Notes: generated from the sequence alone by a model not told the origin. Numbered from the stretch's first letter, positions 38,858-47,257 are shown. The stretch is DNA of 61,729 bases from Lentilactobacillus parabuchneri DSM 5707 = NBRC 107865 (GCF_001435315.1 NZ_AZGK01000011.1:1-61729); one strand, 5' to 3'. Numbers and translations are program-made.

Positions 38858-39229
38858 TTAATGTCTGGATGACCGGTGGCCGGAACTGCCGTTCATTTTA
38901 TGGACGTGGCGCTTAAATTTCGGGAGTGCGTCATCACCAACAAATTGGAAGTTTTTCATCTTGCCGTTAAATGGGTTACCGGCCAATCGAACTTTGAGCC
39001 AGCGTTCCATGACGGCAATCATTGAATTGATCGATTCAATTCGGGCAGGGACATTTTCACTTTGAGCGGCCTGCATGATGTCGGTTTTTAAACGGTTCAC
39101 CAAATTCTGATGGTAGTCCACGAGTTCTTGGGTGATTGGTGCGTCTTTGTATTTATTAAACAGTTTTTCGATTTGTCGCATGGCGTCTTTTGAATCCCGC
39201 GGCGTGTAGTATCTGTCGGAATTTGGCAT
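38858..39229 (-). CDS. unknown basic helical protein
   Basis: This 123-aa soluble protein consists mainly of predicted helices (YYTPRDSKDAMRQIEKLFNK; ELVDYHQNLVNRLKTDIMQ) and ends in a Lys/His/Arg/Ser-rich tail. The tail composition suggests nucleic-acid contact but that is only a guess. GAAAGAAG lies before the ATG. It is divergent from asparaginase and upstream of potA on the same strand, about 85 bases away. Confidence 0.6.
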   Translation of the reverse strand: MPNSDRYYTPRDSKDAMRQIEKLFNKYKDAPITQELVDYHQNLVNRLKTDIMQAAQSENVPARIESINSMIAVMERWLKVRLAGNPFNGKMKNFQFVGDDALPKFKRHVHKMNGSSGHRSSRH

Positions 39230-39319
39230 ATCTGTGACTTCTTTCTTGATTGATAGTTATTCATGTTCCATTTTACGGTACAATGGTATAGATTAACAGG
39301 TTGATGGAGGATGAAATTA

Positions 39320-40294
39320 ATGAAAACAATTCTAGCAATTCACACGGGCGGGACAATTTCGATGTCTCAAAATGAAAAGGGCGAAGTGGTTCCGAATGAT
39401 GAAAACCCAATCGCCGAAGAACAGGTCATTTTAAAGGGCCAAATTAACTTGATTACCGATGAAATGTTTAACCTGCCATCCCCTCATGTCACGCCGGAAG
39501 TGATGTTAAAAATTAAGCAGCGGATTATGAAAGCCATTGATGATGGTGTTGACGGCGTCGTGATTACCCATGGAACCGATACACTGGAAGAAACGGCGTA
39601 CTTTTTGGATTTAACGTTGCCGAACACGATTCCGGTGGTGGTGACCGGGGCGATGCGGTCGTCAAATGAAATCGGCTCGGATGGGTTGTACAATTTCAGA
39701 AACGCGATTCTGGTGGCTGCCACCGATGAATCCTACGGTAAGGGCGCGTTGGTCGTCATGAATGATGAGATCCATACAGCCAGGTTTGTGACCAAAACCC
39801 ATACCACTAACGTCGCAACCTTTAGAACGCCGACTTTTGGACCAATTGGCATTGTAACGCAAAACAAGGCAAAATACTTCCAGGAATTAATCCAGACGGA
39901 AGTTTGTGATATTAATAAGGTTGTGGAAGGCGTTTATCTCATCAAGGCCTATGCAGGAATGGATGGTGCACTGTTTGATGCAGTTAACAATCCAAGCACC
40001 AAGGGATTAGTGATTGAAGGACTGGGAGCGGGAAATGTGCCGCCGCAGACACTGCCGGCAATTCAAAGACTGATTGACAATGATATTCCGATCGTGTTGG
40101 TCTCGAGATGTTATAACGGTGTCGCCCAGGATATTTATGATTATGAGGGCGGCGGAATCCAACTCAAAAAGATGGGCACAATTCTGTGTCAGGGCTTGAA
40201 TGGCCAAAAGGCGCGGATTAAGCTTTTAGTCGGATTGAGTGATAATATGGTCGGAGATGAGTTAAGGGAATTTATGAGTAATGCAATATCGTAG
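39320..40294 (+). CDS. ansA: type I L-asparaginase
   Basis: This 324-aa cytosolic asparaginase hydrolyses asparagine to aspartate and ammonia. The first catalytic threonine is in HTGGTISM and the second in VVITHGTDTLEETAY; the VLVSRCYNG and GALVVMNDEIH stretches are also typical. ATG 39320 is chosen because GGAGG lies 9 bases upstream, while the ATG nine bases earlier abuts it. The TAG stop is contributed by the first bases of repeat copy 2. Aspartate from this step could feed the lysine pathway. Confidence 0.94.
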   Translation: MKTILAIHTGGTISMSQNEKGEVVPNDENPIAEEQVILKGQINLITDEMFNLPSPHVTPEVMLKIKQRIMKAIDDGVDGVVITHGTDTLEETAYFLDLTLPNTIPVVVTGAMRSSNEIGSDGLYNFRNAILVAATDESYGKGALVVMNDEIHTARFVTKTHTTNVATFRTPTFGPIGIVTQNKAKYFQELIQTEVCDINKVVEGVYLIKAYAGMDGALFDAVNNPSTKGLVIEGLGAGNVPPQTLPAIQRLIDNDIPIVLVSRCYNGVAQDIYDYEGGGIQLKKMGTILCQGLNGQKARIKLLVGLSDNMVGDELREFMSNAIS

Positions 40295-40407
40295 AGTGCG
40301 ACGAGCAACGGGTGAGACGGTTTCTAAGATAACTTTGATTGAAGCCCTGCTTTTGGGGCTTCGATTAAAGTTATCTTAGAAGTTAGTCTCAGTTGCGTCG
40401 GAGCGCG
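40293..40407 (+). repeat. modular hairpin repeat, copy 2
   Basis: It starts AGAGTGCGACGAGCAACG, has a central hairpin with TCTAAGATAACTTT and AAAGTTATCTTAGA arms, and ends GTTGCGTCGGAGCGCG. Over its core it is identical to copy 4 read on the other strand but lacks the 45-base tail. It begins within the ansA stop codon. Confidence 0.88.
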
Positions 40408-40484
40408 TTTCCACTAGGTAATAGGGGAACAGCTAGTTATCGGATTAAGCGGAGGAAGTTGGTTCGCGGAGCACATTTTTTCGT
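40408..40484 (+). repeat. spacer related to the 48.3-kb repeat cluster
   Basis: The segment GGATTAAGCGGAGGAAG-TTGGTTCGCGGAGCAC resembles the reverse strand of 48309-48345 (GGATAAAGCGGAGGAAG-CTGGCTTGAGTAGCAC). It fills the gap between copies 2 and 3 and carries no ORF. Confidence 0.55.
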
Positions 40485-40670
40485 AGAGTGCGACGAGCAA
40501 CGTTTTGACACGCCAAGTAGGCTAGGCGGTTTCACAGCCGTCGGAGAGCTAAGGTCCCTCTAATTGAAATCCTGGTTTTGGATTTTAATTAGAGGGTCTT
40601 AGATCGCAGTGTCAGTTGCGTCGTCCACAGGACTAGACGCTGCACTTCGTTTGCGGTCGTCGGAGCACGT
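40485..40670 (+). repeat. modular hairpin repeat, copy 3
   Basis: It starts AGAGTGCGACGAGCAACG and contains an extra CCAAGTAGGC segment also seen in copy 1. The core hairpin has GCTAAGGTCCCTCTAATT and AATTAGAGGGTCTTAG arms. The tail is CCACAGGACTAGACGC then TGCACTTCGTTTGCGGTCG then TCGGAGCACG, as in copy 4. Confidence 0.85.
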
Positions 40671-40721
40671 TTAGACTACCTTGCCCCCTAAAAGAATCCC
40701 ACCCAAGAAAGAAGTGACACC

Positions 40722-41885
40722 TTGAAAACTCTATACGACAAGCTGCGTACCGCCCAAATCGACGAGCAGCTGATTAATGCATTTCAAAACGACAGTGACA
40801 TCGTTTATACCGGTGTCATCCAATTTTTAAGCAGTCAAGATTTTATCATGTTGACGTATAACGACTATGGCATTCAAGACGGCGAAGTCTATCTCAAGAT
40901 TTCTTCGGTTAAATCGGTTGAAACTGACAGTTATGATTTAGCCAATATGCAGCAGCGAATCGAGTTTGACGAAAAACATCATCTGAATTCCCAGCCGGCT
41001 TTTGACCTTCCGATTAAGATGAGTGATTCGCTGTTTGACCGCGTCATTCAGACGTTACTGACAAACAAGCGGGTTTCGTTGATTATCACCGAGCAGGCTG
41101 GCAAGTTGAAGTACAATGAGGGCTTGATTAGCGATGTCCAAGAAGATGGGTTGACGTTTACCAACATTAACAAATTTGATTTTTCCAAGCGGCCAATTTT
41201 TAATATTAAATTTGACGATATTCGCGGAATTGAATTTGGCGGAACGGAACTCCAGCTTCTTCAAAACGTGCTCGACATGGTCAAGCCGGAAAATCACGTT
41301 GAAAATGAAATTATTTCAGATCCCGACCAGTTTCGCAGTGAGGTGGACCACTTACGCCGAAGTGGCGACTGGGTGGTGATCGATACCAACGATGACCGTA
41401 AATACTTCTATGTTGGCCAAATCATTTCCAGTAATCCAAAGGAACTGGTGATGATGGTGGTTGACATGAATGGCCGATTTGGCGGATACGTCTGGATTCG
41501 GTATGATGATATTGCCAGGATCATTACGGATTCTGATTACCTGCGTGTGATTGCCAAATTTGTTAAAGCAAATAAGGACAGCAAGCACTTCTCGTTACCG
41601 GTGCTGAACGCCGATCGGGCATTTGATAATGCTGATAATATTTTGATTTACATCGTGACTCAATCGATCCAATATCAAAAGCTGATCCGGTTTGAAACCG
41701 CCGACGAGGACAATTTTGTCGGTTATCCAACCTCAATTAATTTAAAAACCGGGGTCTTAAACGTAGAATTGTTGGATGTCGATGATGATGGGGAGCTTCC
41801 GATTAAGCAGGTTGGAATTGAAAATATCCGTGAGATGGCTTTTGACTATTTCAAAGCATTTCTGACGGAAAATGAAATTGATTAG
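40722..41885 (+). CDS. unknown protein with four internal beta repeats
   Basis: I do not recognise this 387-aa soluble protein, but it is built of four similar units at about residues 15-80, 103-180, 203-280 and 304-380. Each reads roughly: helix, a strand ending in G-x-I, L-x-M, D-x-x-G, V-x-I, then (D/E)-(D/N)-I-x-x-I and a helical exit (compare YFYVGQIISS...VWIRYDDIARI with VYTGVIQFLS...VYLKISSVKSV). The pattern suggests tandem small Sm-like barrels. It starts with TTG behind a weak GAAGTGA. Its stop lies two bases before the frame of the next membrane gene. Confidence 0.65.
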   Translation: MKTLYDKLRTAQIDEQLINAFQNDSDIVYTGVIQFLSSQDFIMLTYNDYGIQDGEVYLKISSVKSVETDSYDLANMQQRIEFDEKHHLNSQPAFDLPIKMSDSLFDRVIQTLLTNKRVSLIITEQAGKLKYNEGLISDVQEDGLTFTNINKFDFSKRPIFNIKFDDIRGIEFGGTELQLLQNVLDMVKPENHVENEIISDPDQFRSEVDHLRRSGDWVVIDTNDDRKYFYVGQIISSNPKELVMMVVDMNGRFGGYVWIRYDDIARIITDSDYLRVIAKFVKANKDSKHFSLPVLNADRAFDNADNILIYIVTQSIQYQKLIRFETADEDNFVGYPTSINLKTGVLNVELLDVDDDGELPIKQVGIENIREMAFDYFKAFLTENEID

Positions 41886-41896
41886 GGGTGAATGTT

Positions 41897-42262
41897 GTGG
41901 CAAAAAAGAAGGGCTTTAGATTACCAAAATGGTTGGTTAATACCCTCCAGATGACAATTCTGGTGGCAATTTTGATGGCTGTTTATAATTTTCTTGGTCC
42001 CATGGTCTTTAAAAACGGCAGTTATTTCCCGTGGTGGACGTTTCCGTACTCGGTCGTCGGTGCATTATTCTTAATCGGGGGCTGGAATTTCTTGTCCCAC
42101 CGGATGAATATCATGCATAACCAAATTGTGGCGGAAGATGAAGCCAAAAAGAAGCGGGCTGAACAGATTCGTCAAGCTAATGCCGTAAAGGAACAAGCTG
42201 AAGCAGAAAAACGACGTGAACGAAATGCCAATCGTAACAAAGGCAAGCAACAATCGAGGTAA
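41897..42262 (+). CDS. small membrane protein with charged tail
   Basis: This 121-aa protein has two TM helices (LQMTILVAILMAVYNFLGPMVF and FPYSVVGALFLIGGWNFL) followed by a cytosolic coiled-coil-like tail rich in Glu, Arg and Lys (EQAEAEKRRERNANRNKGK). GTG 41897 is favoured, 5 bases after AGGGGTGA. It follows the four-repeat protein by 11 bases and precedes a zinc-ribbon protein by 5, so the three are one operon. The function is unknown. Confidence 0.65.
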   Translation: MAKKKGFRLPKWLVNTLQMTILVAILMAVYNFLGPMVFKNGSYFPWWTFPYSVVGALFLIGGWNFLSHRMNIMHNQIVAEDEAKKKRAEQIRQANAVKEQAEAEKRRERNANRNKGKQQSR

Positions 42263-42267
42263 GCAAA

Positions 42268-42492
42268 ATGGCAGAGCAGGAATTTTCATTTTGTCCGTAT
42301 TGTGGTGCGAAGTTAAATCCCGAGGACGTCGTTTGTCCAAATTGTGGCAAGAAACTGCCAAAGAAGGATGAGGACGTCAAACCCAATAAGACGTGGGCGG
42401 CATTAAGCCATCTGTTCGGTAATCCCTATAAAGAGGGGATGAGCAGGTATCGGGCGGAAAAAGCGGCAGAAAAGCACAAAAAGAAGGACTGA
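42268..42492 (+). CDS. zinc-ribbon protein
   Basis: This 74-aa protein opens with a zinc ribbon (FCPYCGAKLNPEDVVCPNCGKKL, two CxxC pairs 12 residues apart), then a basic tail without TM segment. It is last in a three-gene unit with the repeat protein and the membrane protein. Such ribbons often mediate protein or nucleic-acid contacts; the partner is unknown. The terminator starts within its last codons. Confidence 0.75.
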   Translation: MAEQEFSFCPYCGAKLNPEDVVCPNCGKKLPKKDEDVKPNKTWAALSHLFGNPYKEGMSRYRAEKAAEKHKKKD

Positions 42493-42522
42493 AGCGATTT
42501 TTTCGTTTCGGTCCTTCTTTTG
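42480..42522 (+). terminator. terminator overlapping the zinc-ribbon gene end
   Basis: AAAGAAGGACTGAAGCGA pairs with TCGTTTCGGTCCTTCTTT around a T-rich loop; the stop codon sits in the left arm. Confidence 0.85.
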
Positions 42523-42616
42523 GGTTTGTGTCATGATTGAGTTGAATGTCGCGGTGCCTTGTGTTGTGGGCGACGCCCCTTGGTGATAGTTTTGTGGTTC
42601 ATTTTACTTGGTTGCA

Positions 42617-42771
42617 ACGTGCTCCGACGACCGTAAACGAAGTGCAGCGTCTAGTCCTGTGGACGACGCAACTGAGACTAACTTCTAAGATAACTTTAAT
42701 CGAAGCCCCAAAAGCAGGGCTTCAATCAAAGTTATCTTAGAAACCGTCTCACCCGTTGCTCGTCGCACTCT
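42617..42771 (-). repeat. modular hairpin repeat, copy 4
   Basis: On the minus strand it starts AGAGTGCGACGAGCAACG, carries the same core as copy 2 base for base, and has the long tail of copy 3 with one change (TTTACGG for TTTGCGG). It begins directly after the TAA of the 42772-42954 gene. Confidence 0.88.
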
Positions 42772-42954
42772 TTATCTTACAAACTGCTCTATCGTTCTTT
42801 TCTCATCCGGTGTTGGATCCGATTCCATTGATTTTATATTGTGGAGGCGTTCGACTGAGATATGCAAATTAAAAGCGAGTGCAGTATCCGGCATGTCGTT
42901 CTTCTTTTGATAATTAATAATTTCTTCAGCTAAAGTACTAAATTGTTCTGCCAT
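42772..42954 (-). CDS. small helical protein, possibly HTH
   Basis: This 60-aa protein has helices EEIINYQKKNDMPDTALAFNL and SVERLHNIKSM, resembling the core of an XRE-like helix-turn-helix but without its full length. GGAGGAG precedes a pair of adjacent ATG codons (42957, 42954). The stop abuts repeat copy 4. It stands alone; small lactobacillar proteins of this look are common but uncharacterised. Confidence 0.65.
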   Translation of the reverse strand: MAEQFSTLAEEIINYQKKNDMPDTALAFNLHISVERLHNIKSMESDPTPDEKRTIEQFVR

Positions 42955-43033
42955 CATAATCTCCTCCATCAAAATTCGTGTTTCTGACGTCTACATAACT
43001 TTATTATACCAATAATTGACAGATTGACACATG

Positions 43034-43348
43034 TTAACGATGCTTTAGCCCATATTCCATTAACGCCATGGCGATTAACGCGATGATGACGGCCACCCAG
43101 ATCTTATTTGTTTGGATGTAAAAATAATATAATAAGCCTAATCCAACGACGAGTTGACCGCAGTACCGCTCCAAACGGTTGGGCAGCGACAAAAATGCCA
43201 ATCCAATCGCTAAAATGATGCTGCCAATCAGGACAACCTGGGAACTATCCATTGAGCCGAACTGCGTCACCAGACCATATATGTCAACAATCACCCCGAC
43301 CACCAGTGCAAAAATACCAAATGCAAACGCAAATTGATTTACCCGCAT
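43034..43348 (-). CDS. small membrane protein (4 TM)
   Basis: This 104-aa hydrophobic protein has four predicted TM helices (AFAFGIFALVVGVIVDIYGL; VVLIGSIILAIGLAFLSL; CGQLVVGLGLLYYFYI; VAVIIALIAMALMEYGL) and short loops. GAAGAAGG lies before the ATG. No family is recognised. It is downstream of ykoC on the same strand by 80 bases, so co-transcription with the thiamine transporter is possible. Confidence 0.65.
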   Translation of the reverse strand: MRVNQFAFAFGIFALVVGVIVDIYGLVTQFGSMDSSQVVLIGSIILAIGLAFLSLPNRLERYCGQLVVGLGLLYYFYIQTNKIWVAVIIALIAMALMEYGLKHR

Positions 43349-43426
43349 AAAAAAACGCCTTCTTCCAACTTTAACTTTCTCTAATTTGATTATAAAGCAA
43401 AAAAGAAAATGTTGGAATATCAGCGC

Positions 43427-44080
43427 TTAGTATCTGAGAAAGTATAAGAGGGCTTGCACAATCACCAGCAGGCCGACAAACAAAATCCAATCCATTGCCG
43501 TGATGCGAATAACCTTGTAGTGGGTACGAGCCTGATCCTCGACAAATCCGTGTGAGGTCATAGCTTCCGCCAAGTTCTGCGACCACTGAATTGAGGATAA
43601 AATCGACTTGAAGTACAGCTTTGGTGACCAGAAGTGCAGGGCTTGGCCACGCATCAAGGCCGACGTTTTGATAATCCGAATCTCTTCGGTGATCTTTGGC
43701 ATCAGATTAAAGGCTGCCAACACACCGTAGGCAAATTTTGCCGGCAAGCGGAAGTCCTGCTCCAACGTTAATGATAGGTCGGTAATACTACTGGTTAACG
43801 TGAACGTTGCTCCCAAAAAGACGTAGGCATAGATCCGGGTAAACAGGATCCAGGCAAAGTGGATACCGGCGCTCCCATACAGCCATTGGGAAACAAACAG
43901 GCCCAGTGCTGGGAAGAGTGGCCAAAACAGCAAGCCAAACAGGGCTTTCATGTGCACCCGTTGCAATAAGATATAAATCAAACTGACGCCGATTAGAATA
44001 ATGTTGACGGTCAGGCTCTGGGTAAACGAAATTTCCAGCGCAATGATCATTACAAGTAATAATTTCATTCCAGGATTCAT
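43427..44080 (-). CDS. ykoC: ECF transporter T component of the thiamine/HMP system
   Basis: This 217-aa transmembrane coupling protein belongs to the EcfT/CbiQ family, joining the ATPase to the substrate-binding membrane subunit. About five TM helices are seen, and the cytosolic coupling segment is present as LMRGQALHFWSPKLYF (an A-R-G-like motif, here MRG). It overlaps ykoD by 4 bases. The TPP riboswitch upstream of the operon fixes the likely substrate as thiamine or its pyrimidine precursor HMP. Confidence 0.9.
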   Translation of the reverse strand: MNPGMKLLLVMIIALEISFTQSLTVNIILIGVSLIYILLQRVHMKALFGLLFWPLFPALGLFVSQWLYGSAGIHFAWILFTRIYAYVFLGATFTLTSSITDLSLTLEQDFRLPAKFAYGVLAAFNLMPKITEEIRIIKTSALMRGQALHFWSPKLYFKSILSSIQWSQNLAEAMTSHGFVEDQARTHYKVIRITAMDWILFVGLLVIVQALLYFLRY

Positions 44081-45507
44081 TTGATAACCTCCTGGTAAGC
44101 CAGATTTTGGTCCTTAAAGGTTGCGTGATAGTCCACAAGCTCATCCAACCCGGATAACTGGTGAGAAATCACGATTTGAGTTTGGTAGAATTGACTTTTA
44201 GCCCGGTTCAAGAAGCCGACCACCGTCTCAAGTGAGCGGTAATCCAGACCCTTAAACGGCTCATCCATCAACAAAACCGGTGGGTTCATGATCAACATTT
44301 CGATAATCTGCAGCTTCTTTTTCTGACCTTCACTCAAAGAATAAACGATGCGATCGTCTTTGCCGTCCATGTCCAGTTGTTTGAGCATGTCGTCCACATC
44401 TTCTTGGGTATAATCGGTGTTTGTGCGGTTGGTCAGCGACAAGTCAATTTCTTCTTTGACGGTGATGTTGAGAAATTGATTTTCTGCATCTTGAAACAGT
44501 AAGGTGACGTTCTTGGCGTACGGCAGCGGCCGAATTTTCTTAATATCCTTGCCATCAAACGTGATCGTACCATCGTAAGGCAGCAGCTTGGTTAACGCGT
44601 TAAACAACGTCGACTTGCCGATCCCATTGGCACCGGTAATCAAAGTTGTCTTCTGTTTGTAGAAGTGGAAGTTTCCCAGTGTTAACAAATCCGTTCCGTG
44701 AGGCGCTAATTTGAAATCACTCAGATGAATGATGGCGTTGGCGTCGCCACTTGGAATTGGAACTTGCTTGTTGATGGTTTGGGTAGATTCGAAATTCTTG
44801 AAGAAGTGTTCTGCCTGCTCATCGTCCAATAAACTGATGTGGTGGGAATCCGGGTCCAAGTAATAGAATTCATCGATCAAATCACGGTAGCTGGTTAAAT
44901 CATGGTCGGCCAAAATGATGGTTTTGCCATGTTTTTCCTGCAAAATCTTGAGTTTGTCGATCAGGTCTGCTCTTGAGTCGGGATCAATGCTGGCAAATGG
45001 TTCGTCCAGCACAATGACTTGCGGATCCATGGCCACGATACAGGCCAATGCGACCCGTTGTTTTTCACCACCGGATAACGTGTTAATCACTCGGCCGCGA
45101 AGCTGTTTGATGCCACAAAAATCCAACGCCCGGGTAATAATATCGTCCATTGTGGCTGGTTCAAGCCGTAAGTTTTCCAAGACAAAGGTCATTTCGTGAA
45201 TCACCGTGTCCATGGCAAATTGTTGGTTGGGGTTTTGAAACATCATTGCAACCGACTGACTGACCTTTGACCTGGGAATGTCTTTGATGTCGGTATCCCC
45301 AAATTTGATACTGCCAGTGGCGTCGATACCGATAAACCTTGGATAAAGGCCAGCGATGAAGTACAGCAAAGTCGATTTCCCGCTGCCGGACGGGCCGGAC
45401 AGCAGGGAGAAATGGTGGCTCTTGAATGTTAAATTAATGTCGTTTAAGACTTTCACGTCGCTTTCTGGATAATGAAAAGTGAAGTGGTTAATCGAAACGT
45501 CAGTCAT
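44077..45507 (-). CDS. ykoD: ECF transporter duplicated ATPase
   Basis: This 476-aa protein is a fusion of two ABC ATPase domains. The first has SGPSGSGKSTLL, the signature LSGGEKQRVALA and VIVLDEPFASID; the second, from about residue 265, has TGANGIGKSTLF, the signature LSEGQKKKLQI and VLLMDEPFKGLD. Both sites look intact, although the second signature is LSEGQ rather than LSGGQ. It lies 18 bases after ykoE and overlaps ykoC. Confidence 0.93.
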   Translation of the reverse strand: MTDVSINHFTFHYPESDVKVLNDINLTFKSHHFSLLSGPSGSGKSTLLYFIAGLYPRFIGIDATGSIKFGDTDIKDIPRSKVSQSVAMMFQNPNQQFAMDTVIHEMTFVLENLRLEPATMDDIITRALDFCGIKQLRGRVINTLSGGEKQRVALACIVAMDPQVIVLDEPFASIDPDSRADLIDKLKILQEKHGKTIILADHDLTSYRDLIDEFYYLDPDSHHISLLDDEQAEHFFKNFESTQTINKQVPIPSGDANAIIHLSDFKLAPHGTDLLTLGNFHFYKQKTTLITGANGIGKSTLFNALTKLLPYDGTITFDGKDIKKIRPLPYAKNVTLLFQDAENQFLNITVKEEIDLSLTNRTNTDYTQEDVDDMLKQLDMDGKDDRIVYSLSEGQKKKLQIIEMLIMNPPVLLMDEPFKGLDYRSLETVVGFLNRAKSQFYQTQIVISHQLSGLDELVDYHATFKDQNLAYQEVIK

Positions 45508-45525
45508 GATTAAAACCTCGATAGC

Positions 45526-46116
45526 TTATAAGTTGATTGCTTTACTACGATCCAAGAGCTTGACGATCATCTTGGTTAAGACACCGCCGAAGATGAAGGT
45601 TGAAATGTAACGGGTGATGAATAAGGCTAAGAGCAATGGCAAGCCGAATTTGTTATAGCCGTTCTTGATCATATCCCAGGCAAACGTAATGACAACGGTT
45701 GTAAAGATTGAGGCGTTTAGGCCAAGCCAGTCGTAACGTTTGTAGCCGGTGAGCGCGAAACCAAGTTCGGAACCAATTCCTTGAACCAAGCCGGAAATAA
45801 AGGCGCCTGCACCCCATTGACCACCGAGAAATACTTCAACGGCAGCCCCTAAGAATTCACCAAGAAATGCCGAACCAAACGTTCTGATGATAAATCCAGT
45901 TAATGGACCAGCCATGCACCAAAGGCCCATCAGCAAATCATTTGCGAATGGCGCCATTCCAATTGGGGTCAGGGCAACGGTCAGGGCAGTGTAAAGAAAT
46001 CCTGCTCCCCAAAAAATAATACCGGTAAAAATAGCAATTAAAGCGATTAAAATAATGTTTCGAAGCGTCCATTGGCTTTGCTTTTTGCCGCCGGAAACTT
46101 GACTCTTGTTATCCAT
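45526..46116 (-). CDS. ykoE: thiamine/HMP permease, ECF S component
   Basis: This 196-aa membrane protein is the substrate-specific subunit of YkoEDC. It has five to six TM helices, with ALIAIFTGIIFWGAGFLYTAL early and the conserved-looking GLWCMAGPLTGFIIR and VQGIGSELGFAL segments. It is first in the operon, with GGAGGTCTTGTT before the ATG, and is controlled by the THI box about 150 bases upstream. YkoF, the soluble partner in Bacillus, is absent. Confidence 0.92.
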   Translation of the reverse strand: MDNKSQVSGGKKQSQWTLRNIILIALIAIFTGIIFWGAGFLYTALTVALTPIGMAPFANDLLMGLWCMAGPLTGFIIRTFGSAFLGEFLGAAVEVFLGGQWGAGAFISGLVQGIGSELGFALTGYKRYDWLGLNASIFTTVVITFAWDMIKNGYNKFGLPLLLALFITRYISTFIFGGVLTKMIVKLLDRSKAINL

Positions 46117-46181
46117 AACAAGACCTCCAAATAAGATTTGACCAATCGATTCTTGACCAGGAAGTCCTTAGCTGAGCATAC

Positions 46182-46222
46182 AAAAAGGCCAGGCACAAAA
46201 CTATGATGTTTTGCCCTGGCCT
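46182..46222 (-). terminator. THI-box-controlled terminator
   Basis: On the minus strand AGGCCAGGGCAAAAC pairs with GTTTTGTGCCTGGCCT, followed by a run of T. It lies between the TPP aptamer and ykoE. Confidence 0.9.
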
Positions 46223-46267
46223 CAAAAAGTCATCTAATTGCAATTTATCCATCTAAATACAACGGAA

Positions 46268-46338
46268 CATGCTCCCTTCGCTGGTATTGTCCAGATCAGG
46301 TTCGATGGGTTTTTCTCAGCCAAGTAGGCACCCCAGAT
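46268..46338 (-). promoter_or_regulatory. TPP riboswitch (THI box)
   Basis: On the minus strand the aptamer is nearly consensus: CTGGGGTGCC, GGCTGAGA, ACCCATCGAACCTGATCTGG, then AATACCAGCGAAGGGAGC. TPP binding should favour the downstream terminator and shut off ykoEDC. Confidence 0.97.
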
Positions 46339-46450
46339 AGTTGTATGATCAAATTTAGTATACAAGATATAAAATTAATTTACAAACGAAACGAGACCTT
46401 TACAATAATAGTGTAACGATTATCGACATAAAAATTGAGGAGGAACAACT

Positions 46451-47257
46451 GTGGTAAAAGTGATTGCAAGTGACATGGATGGGACATTTTTGGATGATAA
46501 CGGTGCCTTTGATGCCGATCAATTTCAAACACAACTGGATCGACTGGGGGAAAAGGGGATGCACTTCATTTCCGCCAGCAGTAATCAGTATCAGCACCTA
46601 TTAGGCTTATTTAAGGACGTTTCCGGCCCAATTTCGTACGTTTGTAACAACGGTGCATTAGTTATCGATGAGCGTGGCGTGATTATTCACGAAGAAATCA
46701 TCGACCATTTGGTATTGAAAAAAGCCTTGGATTGGATTTTGACCGAGCCCAGTTTTGCCGGCGCCGAGGTGATTTTGGTCGGCAGAAACGGCACTTACTG
46801 TAACCTGCCCAGTGAGTCCGACCGCTTTGTTGCGTCTAAATATTTCTATGAGAATATGCAATCAATGGCCGATTTACGGCTCGTATTTGATTCGATTTAT
46901 AAGATTGACATCACTTGGGAAGAGGGCGGTGTCATCAAACTCCAAGATGAATTTAACCATCAATTTAGTGGCAGATTGAACGCCATTTCTTCCGGGATGA
47001 ACGGGTTGGATATCATGGTTGACGGGACCGATAAATTGACTGGCGTTGAGATGTTACTTGACAGCTGGAATTTGAGCTGGGCCGATGTCGCCGCATTTGG
47101 TGACAACGACAACGATTTTGAAATGATTAATGCCGCTGGAGACGGTTATGCCATGAAAAATTCGGCGCCGGAGTTACTGCAAAAAGTTGAAAACACGACT
47201 GAATATTCCAATAATGACCAAGGGGTCCAGCAAAAGATTAATGACTATTTAAATTAA
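46451..47257 (+). CDS. Cof-type HAD-superfamily phosphatase
   Basis: This 268-aa sugar- or nucleotide-phosphate phosphatase of the Cof/YidA subfamily has motif I SDMDGTFLDD, motif II region ISASSNQY, a type IIB cap in the middle, and motif IV FGDNDNDFEMI. It starts with GTG behind GGAGGAAC. Its last 9 bases overlap the 3' end of the convergent choloylglycine hydrolase gene. The substrate is not identifiable. Confidence 0.9.
   Translation: MVKVIASDMDGTFLDDNGAFDADQFQTQLDRLGEKGMHFISASSNQYQHLLGLFKDVSGPISYVCNNGALVIDERGVIIHEEIIDHLVLKKALDWILTEPSFAGAEVILVGRNGTYCNLPSESDRFVASKYFYENMQSMADLRLVFDSIYKIDITWEEGGVIKLQDEFNHQFSGRLNAISSGMNGLDIMVDGTDKLTGVEMLLDSWNLSWADVAAFGDNDNDFEMINAAGDGYAMKNSAPELLQKVENTTEYSNNDQGVQQKINDYLN

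Noticed and set aside
40293-40670. CRISPR-like repeat-spacer array
   Set aside because: The repeats are long, few, in mixed orientation across the region and carry variable hairpin cores; no cas genes and no regular short spacers are present.
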